Position numbers and translations under genes: made by a program. From positions 1 to 12,650 of the forward strand of contig JAISQU010000212.1 of assembly GCA_031274005.1 (NCBI GenBank): a stretch of 12,650 bases of DNA, in the 5' to 3' direction. The notes below the pieces were generated by a model, which saw only the letters and a program-made list of their open reading frames with translations, was not told where the DNA came from and did not search any database. Below are positions 7,843 to 12,568 of this stretch, one piece after another. This stretch comes from Spirochaetales bacterium. GTDB taxonomy: Bacteria; Spirochaetota; Spirochaetia; DTKZ01. Within the stretch, counting starts at the first letter, position 1. The number at the start of each line of letters is the position of its first letter.

Positions 7843-7955
7843 AATTCGGAATTCGGGCGCATTTTTTGCGGCTTCGCCGCAAAAAACCGGGCTATCCGCT
7901 CCAATTCCTCGGTCCGAAGACGGCCCTGCGGGATTTCCGCTCCAATCCCTTGCGC
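7843..7955 (-). repeat. modular palindromic repeat, unit A (minus orientation)
   Basis: Read on the minus strand from 7955, the unit starts GCGCAAGGGATTGGAGCGGA, continues through a variable hairpin (7930-7907) and a second motif ATTGGAGCGGATAGCCCGG (7905-7887). It then has a hairpin GCGGC-GCCGC and ends in AATTCCGAATT (7853-7843). Compared with the unit at 12569, the first 25 nt match at 23 positions and the 30 nt from 7905 to 7876 at 29. No open reading frame is supported. Confidence 0.75.
7862..7886. terminator. perfect hairpin flanked by T and A runs, bidirectional terminator shape
   Basis: TTTTTTGCGGC (7862-7872), loop TTC, GCCGCAAAAAA (7876-7886): an 11-bp perfect stem with U-rich sequence after the GC core on either strand. 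It is part of repeat unit A and would separate the epimerase promoter region from the dehydrogenase gene. Confidence 0.6.
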
Positions 7956-7968
7956 ACACCCATGGGCC

Positions 7969-8073
7969 GCGCAAGGGATTGCAGGGGCGCGAAGCGGCCC
8001 GCGCTGCGCGGGCGGAACCCCCGCAAAGCCCGACCCCGCCGCAGGCGGGGATGCGCCTGCGAAATTCCGAATT
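7969..8073 (+). repeat. modular palindromic repeat, unit D (plus orientation, head to head with A)
   Basis: Starts GCGCAAGGGATTGCAG and ends ATGCGCC..AATTCCGAATT (end motif 8063-8073), the same termini as unit A, but its interior is different and very GC-rich. A clear internal hairpin is CCCCGCC-GCA-GGCGGGG (8034-8050). AATCCCTTGCGC (7944-7955) and GCGCAAGGGATT (7969-7980) form a 12-bp inverted repeat joining A and D. The unit ends about 20 nt before the ribosome site of the dehydrogenase gene. Confidence 0.65.
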
Positions 8074-8108
8074 ACGGAGAGGCAAAAATTTAGAGGAGGC
8101 GGACAAAC

Positions 8109-9185
8109 ATGCAGCAGAAATCTGACGGACAGAATTACGCGCCAAAAGGAAAGGCGAAACCCGTATGCGGCAGGGGGGATTTTCCCGTTGGGGTAATCGG
8201 CCTTGATCACGGGCATATATACGGAATGTGTAACGGCCTGTGCGAGGCGGGCGCCGAGGTCGAGCTTGTCTTTGACCCGGACCCCGCGAAGGTCGAAAAA
8301 TTTATCGCCGCTTTTCCGCAGGCAAAGGCCGCCCGGGCGCGGGAAGAGGTTCTTGAATCGCAGCGCGTCAAACTTGTCGCGGGCGCCTCTGTCCCCGACC
8401 GGAGGACAGACCTGGGGCTGGCCGTCATGGATCACGGTAAAGACTATTTTACGGACAAGCCGCCCTGCATCAGCTTTGCCCAGATCGACGCGGCCCGCAA
8501 AAAGGTTGCCGAAACCGGCAAAAAATACGCCGTGTACTATTCGGAGCGCATACACAATGAGGCCGCCGTCTTTGCAGAAAAACTTCTCGCGGACGGCGCG
8601 ATAGGCCGCGTTGTGCAGGTTGTCAACCTCGCCCCCCACAGAATCAGCCTGGCCCAGAGACCCGAATGGTTTTTTCAGAAAGAACGCTGCGGCGGCATCA
8701 TCGTCGACATAGGCTGCCACCAAATCGAGCAGTTTCTCTTTTACACGGGCTCAAAAACCGCCGCGCTGCAAAGCAGCCAAACCGCGAACTACAAATTCAA
8801 ACAGTATCCCGATTTTGAAGACTTCGGCGCGGCGTCCTTTATCGGCGACTCCGGCGCTTCCGGTTACATGCGGGTAGACTGGCTTACCCCGGACGGGCTG
8901 GGCGCGTGGGGCGACGGGCGCAGCTTTATATTAGGTACCGACGGTTACATCGAACTGCGCAAATACATTGACGTCGCGGCGAGCGGGGAAGGCGACCATG
9001 TCTACCTGGTTGACCACAAGGGCGAACGCAGTTTCTGCGCGGCCGGCCAGGCGGGCTTTCCCTTTTTCGGCCGCCTTATCCGCGACTGCCTTGACAGAAC
9101 CTGCGCGGCCTACGACCAGGAAAGTTTTTTCACGGCAATAGAACTCGCGGTTATGGCGCAGACAGCGGCGATACGAGCGGAGTAA
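8109..9185 (+). CDS. Gfo/Idh/MocA-family NAD(P)-dependent oxidoreductase
   Basis: Likely cytoplasmic sugar, polyol or sugar-acid dehydrogenase; 358 residues, usual length. The N-terminal Rossmann fold has GVIGLDHGH (28-36), a variant of the G-x-G-x-x-G/H dinucleotide loop. FTDKP (114-118) corresponds to the family EKP motif with the catalytic-region Lys117. DIGCHQIEQ (200-208) holds the Asp and His204 expected in the active site. About 25 residues precede the Rossmann fold, slightly more than usual. The start is supported by GAGGAGG (8093-8099), 9 nt upstream, and there is no later in-frame ATG before the fold. It is divergent from the epimerase and TRAP genes and probably acts in the same pathway. 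Its 5' region is occupied by repeat units A and D, so its promoter is unclear: either in 8074-8092, which I cannot see, or beyond the repeats. Exact substrate unknown. Confidence 0.9.
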   Translation: MQQKSDGQNYAPKGKAKPVCGRGDFPVGVIGLDHGHIYGMCNGLCEAGAEVELVFDPDPAKVEKFIAAFPQAKAARAREEVLESQRVKLVAGASVPDRRTDLGLAVMDHGKDYFTDKPPCISFAQIDAARKKVAETGKKYAVYYSERIHNEAAVFAEKLLADGAIGRVVQVVNLAPHRISLAQRPEWFFQKERCGGIIVDIGCHQIEQFLFYTGSKTAALQSSQTANYKFKQYPDFEDFGAASFIGDSGASGYMRVDWLTPDGLGAWGDGRSFILGTDGYIELRKYIDVAASGEGDHVYLVDHKGERSFCAAGQAGFPFFGRLIRDCLDRTCAAYDQESFFTAIELAVMAQTAAIRAE

Positions 9186-9209
9186 CACAAGCGCGCGCAG
9201 AAGAATTTT

Positions 9210-9269
9210 AACCGAGGAGAACGCGGAGGAAGAAAAAACGACATGCTTTCCCCTGCGTTCTCTAAGGTT
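9210..9269. repeat. imperfect inverted repeat downstream of the dehydrogenase gene
   Basis: Arms 9210-9231 (AACC..GAGAACGC..) and 9248-9269 (..GCGTTCTC..GGTT) match at 17 of 22 positions around a 16-nt centre. It begins 25 nt after the stop codon. It may act as a 3'-end hairpin, but the purine-rich GGAGAACGCGGAGGA wording also resembles dispersed intergenic repeats seen in many genomes. Confidence 0.45.
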
Positions 9270-9311
9270 GAGGCTAAGAGCCTATTTAATATCTTGCGCC
9301 CCCCCCCGGGC

Positions 9312-9671
9312 GCGCAAGGGATTGAAGCATGCCCCGGCAACCGCACGCGCGAGCGTGTTTGTGATAACAAGGCGTCAGTCAAGGCGGAATAGAAAAATGC
9401 AGCATTTTTCTATTCCGTGGTCGTGTCAGAACGAGGCCCTAAAAAGCCCTTGGCGTATATAAAGGCTAAAGGGCCGAAATCCTTTTGGCGCAGCCAAAAG
9501 ATTGGAGCGAAAAGCCGGCGTACAACCTGCCTAAAGGCAGGTTACCGGAATATAACGGCAGGGTTTTCGTATACGCCGGGCCGTTTTGCCCTATTTTGCA
9601 AGCACCCGGCGTGCGATTTCCTGGCCCGGTTTGCGGCGTTTTACGCCGAAAATACGCCCAAATTCCGAATT
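9312..9671 (+). repeat. modular palindromic repeat, long unit B with extra modules
   Basis: Starts GCGCAAGGGATTGAAGC (9312-9328), has the middle module GAAATCC-CTTTTGG hairpin-GATTGGAGCG (about 9476-9509), and ends GGCCCGGTTTGCGGC (9623-9637) with a hairpin and AATTCCGAATT (9661-9671). Relative to unit C it carries about 145 extra nt after the first motif and about 100 nt after the middle module, both full of hairpins: 9385-9417, 9524-9543 (8-bp stem, TAAA loop), 9515-9522 with 9572-9579, and 9634-9648. A CTTGCGC (9293-9299) followed by nine C just upstream mirrors the first motif. No protein is supported in 9186-9693. Confidence 0.65.
9385..9417. repeat. 33-bp perfect palindrome
   Basis: Arms of 16 bp (9385-9400 and 9402-9417) around a single central A: CGGAATAGAAAAATGC and its exact complement. 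The arms carry A-run and T-run stretches. It sits inside the extra sequence of repeat unit B. Confidence 0.8.
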
Positions 9672-9730
9672 ATAAGGAGATTTTGAACAGGCTCTAAGAT
9701 TTCATCAAGAACTGTTTTTGAAAAAGCCAT
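9641..9730 (-). pseudogene. beheaded short reading frame running into repeat unit B
   Basis: On the minus strand AAGGA is followed by ATG at 9730 and a frame beginning MAFSKTVLDEILEP. It enters the repeat at 9671 and stops at 9641 after 29 codons. A TATACT box lies shortly upstream. I do not recognise the protein. The likely reading is the 5' end of a gene whose body was lost or displaced at the repeat boundary; chance is possible. Confidence 0.3.
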
Positions 9731-10035
9731 ACTTTATTCCTTCTTGCAGTATAGCCGTTTACACAATTTTTTTTACAAGTCCCGTCATCACCGTTTAGAT
9801 CGGCTTTACGGATAGTCTTGAGGATACCGTCAAGCCCTATGGCGACATCCACCGGACGGGGCTTACGCTTCCTGCCGATAGGGACACCGTTTTTCAACCA
9901 TTCCGAAACTACCAAGAGAGCTTCACCTTCGGTTGTTTTACCAGTACTTCGAGATGTGAGTTTGCGGCCCTCCGGGGTAACAAGCTCCACATAGAAAACG
10001 CCATTCTGACGGGTATGTAAAGAATACCGACGCAT
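9694..10035 (-). pseudogene. phage-type integrase (tyrosine recombinase) N-terminal remnant
   Basis: A 113-codon frame starting MRRYSLHTRQNGVFYVEL. The segment RSTGKTTEGEALLVVSEWLKNG (about residues 28-49, a Ser/Thr-Gly stretch then a helix) is typical of the N-terminal arm-binding region of tyrosine recombinases, including those I associate with Treponema. The catalytic domain with its R...HxxR...Y residues is absent; an intact integrase would be about 350-400 residues. After about residue 85 (NGDDG) the translation turns Asn/Lys/Cys-rich and looks unrelated, so homology probably ends there. The frame stops at 9694, 23 nt from the end of repeat unit B. It lies beside a tRNA 3'-half-like segment, as expected for an integrase next to its attachment site. 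Family assignment is from wording only, without a search. Confidence 0.5.
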
Positions 10036-10147
10036 GGCTAACCGCCCTCGAAAACCAGTTTCTCCCTGATTTTCTCATTGTCTTGGGTTAGCTAAACGCC
10101 GGTTATTCCGGTGGTCTAAGCTATTTATACCGTAAAAACTTACGTTC

Positions 10148-10194
10148 AGCCGGAAGTGAGAATTGAACTCACGACCTACGCTTTACGAGAGCAA
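10148..10194 (-). other. tRNA 3'-half-like segment (Thr-CGT-like), candidate attachment-site remnant
   Basis: On the minus strand: an anticodon-arm-like segment TTGCT-CTCGTAA-AGCGT (10194-10178), a 5-nt variable region, a perfect T arm GTGAG-TTCAATT-CTCAC (10172-10156) and TTCCGGC plus T (10155-10148), like an acceptor 3' strand with discriminator. Four of five anticodon-stem pairs form and the anticodon would be CGT (Thr). No matching 5' acceptor strand GCCGGAA is found at the correct distance and no CCA follows, so this is not a functional tRNA as read. A D-arm-like CAGTT-8 nt-AACTG lies farther upstream (about 10213-10230) at the wrong distance. Confidence 0.45.
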
Positions 10195-10356
10195 GAAACA
10201 TCATGGTCTCTCAGTTAAATGCCAAACTGCTAATCTTGGCTTGTGGAAGTACTGAATACCTCCTGTGAGATGCCCTGACGCGGTTTCAGGGTATGGACCC
10301 GCCCTGCGAATCACAAAAAAAAGCTAAAAGACCTTTCTTTCCTGGAGTGAAAATAC
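10195..10356. other. non-coding stretch with a small hairpin
   Basis: Apart from CCCTGA (10273-10278) pairing with TCAGGG (10286-10291), I see no gene, promoter or terminator here. The adjoining 10036-10147 is likewise without a supported gene. Confidence 0.4.
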
Positions 10357-10362
10357 TATATT
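10357..10362 (+). promoter_or_regulatory. -10-like hexamer placing transcription start at the ATG
   Basis: TATATT ends 7 nt before the ATG at 10370, so RNA would start at or next to the start codon. No good -35 box is seen. The only GGAG (10344-10347) is 22 nt from the ATG, too far to serve it. Confidence 0.35.
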
Positions 10363-10369
10363 AATAAGC

Positions 10370-11113
10370 ATGAAATCTGATATAACTTCCGTATTAAGGG
10401 CATGGCCCTACAATCCGCAAAAAGCTATACGCATTATAACGGCGCCGGACGACAGAAAGGTCATTCAGCTTAGGCTTCCTCAGGGAATAGAGCAGTACAA
10501 CCTGGATGGGCGTCCGGACGGATCGCGGCCCTATGGCTGCGGCAGCGTTCTTGAGGAATTTGAGAACCGCTTGAAAGAATATACAGATAAACACTCATCT
10601 GACGCAGGTTTCCATTTTACCTATAAGGAATACGCGGAGTTGAGAAACGAGGTGGTTCTGTATTATTTCCGGTATCTGCTTCTTTTTCGGGCTGGCGCGT
10701 TTGAAAAAGCCCTGAGAGACTCGGATCACGCCATGCGAATCTGTTCTTTTGTAGAGAATTATGTGGCGCCAAACCACCGCCGCACAGCCTTTTTGGAATA
10801 CAAACCGTATATTCTATGGGTATATACGGTTTCCCGCCTTATACCAACTCTTCAGTCACAGGATGTTGATGGCGCGGAAATCATTCTTAAAGAAGCAATC
10901 GCGGAAATGAGTAACCTTTCCGCCATCAATACACCGTCTTTTCAGATTGAGAAAAAACGATCTCTGCGGCATCTGGAATCATCTTTACAGCAGATAGGCT
11001 ACAGGACATCCGTCCCCTTGAGGTATCTGCAAAAGGAACTGGAACATGCTGCAAGGGAAGAAAATCATGAAAAAGCGGCAAGCGTCAGAAACAGGCTGCA
11101 CGAGATAGATTAA
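10370..11113 (+). CDS. protein of unknown function with C-terminal UVR motif
   Basis: A 247-residue soluble protein without signal peptide or membrane segment. The last about 35 residues (LQKELEHAAREENHEKAASVRNRLHEID) fit the UVR motif, the short helical hairpin found at the C-terminus of UvrB, in UvrC and in McsA-type stress proteins. It usually mediates protein-protein contact. The N-terminal 60 residues (DITSVLRAWPYNPQKAIRII) and the mostly helical, Tyr-rich middle (60-200) are not recognised. The protein lacks helicase or nuclease motifs, so it is not UvrB or UvrC. There is no usable Shine-Dalgarno, and the ATG is 7 nt after a -10-like box. It stands alone, followed by hairpins. Confidence 0.85.
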   Translation: MKSDITSVLRAWPYNPQKAIRIITAPDDRKVIQLRLPQGIEQYNLDGRPDGSRPYGCGSVLEEFENRLKEYTDKHSSDAGFHFTYKEYAELRNEVVLYYFRYLLLFRAGAFEKALRDSDHAMRICSFVENYVAPNHRRTAFLEYKPYILWVYTVSRLIPTLQSQDVDGAEIILKEAIAEMSNLSAINTPSFQIEKKRSLRHLESSLQQIGYRTSVPLRYLQKELEHAAREENHEKAASVRNRLHEID

Positions 11114-11121
11114 TACCGCCG

Positions 11122-11163
11122 CGCCGGACTCCCGGCGTGCATATATCCCTCCGCGGAGGGATA
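11122..11163. terminator. two hairpins after the UVR-motif gene
   Basis: CGCCGG-ACTC-CCGGCG (11122-11137) is followed by a perfect 20-bp palindrome TATCCCTCCGCGGAGGGATA (11144-11163). They begin 8 nt after the stop codon. There is no T run, so the termination role is inferred from position. Confidence 0.45.
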
Positions 11164-11332
11164 CATGCGCTCATTATTCCAGGAGGCCTGTCGGACTTCC
11201 AATGAACTACCCAAGAGCAAGCTCCGGGGTATTAAACCAGGGCCTGCGAATACATGTGAGCCGAAGACGGCTTGAACGCCGCGGGCCCATTGCGGCAATG
11301 GCTCCGCCTTAAGCGCAACAGGCTCCCGGGGC
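11164..11332. other. non-coding, hairpin-rich gap between convergent genes
   Basis: Short perfect stems include AGCCG-AAGA-CGGCT (11262-11275) and CCATTG-CGG-CAATGG (11288-11302). The latter two lie downstream of the histone-like gene on the minus strand and may end its transcript. No T run and no coding frame is supported. Confidence 0.4.
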
Positions 11333-11581
11333 TTACGCCTTTTTTGCCGTCGGTTTTTTCGCAGTGGGTTTTTTGGCGGCCGGTTTCTTCGCCGCCGGTT
11401 TCTTTACGGCGGGCTTTTTTGCCGCCGGCTTCTTTTCTGCGGGTTTTTTCACGGCCGGTTTCTTCGCCGCTGGTTTCTTCTCGGCGGGTTTCTTTTCTGC
11501 GGGTTTTTTCGCGGCCGGTTTTTTCGCCGCTGGTTTTTTTACTTTTTTTTCTGCTGCACTTCCTGCGCTTGAGCATTCCAT
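11333..11581 (-). CDS. small Lys/Ala/Pro-rich histone-H1-like protein
   Basis: An 82-residue, very basic protein. A short N-terminal part (MECSSAGSAAEKK) is followed by 13 tandem pentapeptides of the form x-K-K-P-A/T (residues 14-78, x mostly Ala, Glu or Val). This composition matches the C-terminal tails of histone H1 and bacterial H1-like proteins (for example AlgP or Hc2 type), which bind DNA non-specifically and condense it; the family is defined by composition, so function is inferred. GGAGGAG lies 7 nt before the ATG and a strong promoter is upstream, both arguing that the frame is real. The antisense frames only give Gly/Phe/Ala repeats and are artefacts. Repeat number may vary between strains through slippage of the 15-bp units. 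Confidence 0.85.
   Translation of the reverse strand: MECSSAGSAAEKKVKKPAAKKPAAKKPAEKKPAEKKPAAKKPAVKKPAEKKPAAKKPAVKKPAAKKPAAKKPTAKKPTAKKA
11348..11542 (-). repeat. thirteen tandem 15-bp units coding for x-K-K-P-A/T
   Basis: Thirteen imperfect 15-bp repeats (195 bp) encode the pentapeptides. Codon-level variation among units shows they are not a recent expansion only. Confidence 0.85.
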
Positions 11582-11619
11582 AATAAACTCCTCCGGTTAA
11601 TAAGATCGCTTTAGGGGCG

Positions 11620-11659
11620 GTTATCTTCTAAATTATAGCAAGAGATAACAAAAAGTCAA
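11620..11659 (-). promoter_or_regulatory. strong promoter of the histone-like gene, -10 flanked by an inverted repeat
   Basis: On the minus strand TTGACT (11659-11654), 16-bp spacer and a perfect TATAAT (11637-11632), about 50 bp upstream of the start codon. GTTATCT (11620-11626) and AGATAAC (11643-11649) are perfect inverted repeats on either side of the -10 box, so they could be an operator. Confidence 0.65.
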
Positions 11660-11757
11660 GGAGGCGCGGGTGCACGAAACCCCCTGCGGAAGGGTCATAG
11701 ACAAAAAACGCAATCGCTTTGCAATTATGCGCAAAACTCAAAGCCGCGCGCAGAACA

Positions 11758-11788
11758 CCGGGGCAACTTCTCCCGCCGATGCGGGAGA
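11758..11788. repeat. 31-bp perfect direct repeat, first copy
   Basis: Identical over 31 bp to 11909-11939. It contains the hairpin TCTCCCGC-CGAT-GCGGGAGA. The block 11660-11949 shows no supported gene. Confidence 0.8.
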
Positions 11789-11829
11789 GACACTATCACG
11801 GAAATTGCGGAAGGGGCATAACCACGACG

Positions 11830-11848
11830 GCAATCGCTTTGCGATTGC
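11830..11848. repeat. hairpin GCAATCGC-TTT-GCGATTGC
   Basis: A perfect 8-bp stem. The 13 bases GCAATCGCTTTGC are repeated at 11710-11722, where the right arm has decayed. It belongs to the same duplicated block as the 31-bp repeats. Confidence 0.6.
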
Positions 11849-11908
11849 GTTTCATCCAGGAGTTTTGTCGCCAAGTCTGAAGAGGGTTGGCGGCTTTTAC
11901 CACAATTT

Positions 11909-11945
11909 CCGGGGCAACTTCTCCCGCCGATGCGGGAGAAGTTGC
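11909..11945. repeat. 31-bp direct repeat, second copy, extended into a 14-bp hairpin
   Basis: Positions 11909-11939 repeat 11758-11788. In this copy the stem is longer: GCAACTTCTCCCGC (11914-11927), loop CGAT, then the exact complement (11932-11945). It ends 5 nt before the -35 box of the next gene. In addition CGGAAATTG (11799-11807) and CAATTTCCG (11903-11911) form an inverted repeat between the copies. Confidence 0.75.
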
Positions 11946-11949
11946 CTGC

Positions 11950-11979
11950 TTGACTATAAAACAAAAAAGCGATTAGAAT
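11950..11979 (+). promoter_or_regulatory. sigma70-type promoter of the PTS IIA gene, probably leaderless
   Basis: TTGACT (11950-11955), 18-bp spacer, TAGAAT (11974-11979). The -10 box ends 7 nt before the ATG at 11987, so RNA synthesis would start at or next to the start codon. Confidence 0.55.
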
Positions 11980-11986
11980 TATTGTT

Positions 11987-12460
11987 ATGTGTAATACGGT
12001 GTTCGGTCCCGGCGCAGTCGTATTTGAAATAAAAAGTCAGACCAAGGCCGATGCGATCAAAGAAATCATTTCCCGCGCCAAAGTGTTTGATGGTATTTTC
12101 GATAAGGCGCAATTTGAGGAAGCAGTTTTTATTCGTGAAGAGCAAGGCTCCTGTGTAGGCCACGGGGTCGCTTTTGCCCATGGAAAAATTCCGGAAATAT
12201 CCGAAATGAAAACTGCTCTTGGAATATCCCGTCAGGGAATAAACTATAACGCCCCTGACGGCAGGCTCGTTCATTTTCTGTTTATTGTAGCTACGAATCC
12301 TTCCATGCATCTGGATTATCTGAAACGGCTGGCTATCCTCGCGAAGATGGCCCGCATGGAAAACTTTCACAACGAGATTCTTTCCTGCTTTGCTCAGGAA
12401 GAAGTGGAAGAAAAACTAAAAAGGACCTTTTCCTTCTGCTCCAGCCAGAGCATTGCCTGA
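11987..12460 (+). CDS. PTS EIIA domain protein (PtsN / fructose-mannitol EIIA family)
   Basis: A 157-residue cytoplasmic single-domain protein of the PTS EIIA type 2 fold, the usual size. GHGVAFAHGKIPEI (58-71) matches the active-site signature G-x-G-x-A-x-P-H-x. H65 is the phosphoryl-accepting His, while the canonical Pro before it is Ala64. LVHFLFIVATNP (about 92-104) and the following LKRLAILAKM helix are also family features. There is no EIIB or EIIC neighbour, which favours a regulatory nitrogen-PTS (PtsN) role over sugar transport; this is inference. No Shine-Dalgarno is visible and an in-frame TAA lies just upstream, so ATG 11987 is the only reasonable start. The gene is followed by a strong hairpin at 12481. 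Confidence 0.88.
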   Translation: MCNTVFGPGAVVFEIKSQTKADAIKEIISRAKVFDGIFDKAQFEEAVFIREEQGSCVGHGVAFAHGKIPEISEMKTALGISRQGINYNAPDGRLVHFLFIVATNPSMHLDYLKRLAILAKMARMENFHNEILSCFAQEEVEEKLKRTFSFCSSQSIA

Positions 12461-12480
12461 TTTATCTATGAGTTGCGCAT

Positions 12481-12504
12481 GTTCGGAAACCCTGGTTTCC
12501 GAAC
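12481..12504 (+). terminator. hairpin after the PTS IIA gene
   Basis: GTTCGGAAAC (12481-12490), loop CCTG, GTTTCCGAAC (12495-12504): a perfect 10-bp stem 20 nt after the stop codon. An outer GTTGC/GCAAC pair can extend it. There is no T run after it. Confidence 0.55.
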
Positions 12505-12541
12505 AGGGCAACAGCGCTTAACATCACTATGAAAAATTAAG

Positions 12542-12556
12542 TTGCACAAAGTGCAA
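12542..12556. repeat. small hairpin TTGCAC-AAA-GTGCAA
   Basis: A perfect 6-bp stem with a 3-nt loop, 13 nt before repeat unit C; function unknown. Confidence 0.4.
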
Positions 12557-12568
12557 TAAGTCCGTGGG

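Noticed and set aside
7931..7955. GGGATTGAAG-like ends of the repeats resemble the 3' part of CRISPR repeats (GGATTGAAA).
   Set aside because: The units are not regularly spaced, occur in both orientations, contain internal hairpins and have no spacer-like unique segments of constant length; they are not a CRISPR array.
7827..8723. A 298-codon minus-strand frame opposite the dehydrogenase and the repeats.
   Set aside because: It runs antisense through a conserved Gfo/Idh/MocA gene and through repeat units A and D, without a recognisable domain; an effect of high GC content.
10148..10240. A complete functional tRNA gene on the minus strand.
   Set aside because: The T arm, variable region and most of the anticodon arm fit, but the 5' acceptor strand and the D arm are not at workable distances.
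11272..11600. Plus-strand frames rich in Gly-Phe-Ala repeats that look like a membrane protein.
   Set aside because: They are the complement of the Lys/Ala/Pro repeat gene, which alone has a promoter and ribosome site.
11758..11939. 31-bp direct repeats as a mini CRISPR array.
   Set aside because: Only two copies 151 bp apart with structured, repeated sequence between them; spacing and content do not fit.
11670..12032. A 120-codon plus-strand frame and overlapping minus-strand frames upstream of the PTS IIA gene.
   Set aside because: They cover the duplicated hairpin block, overlap the PTS IIA gene and have no ribosome site or recognisable feature.
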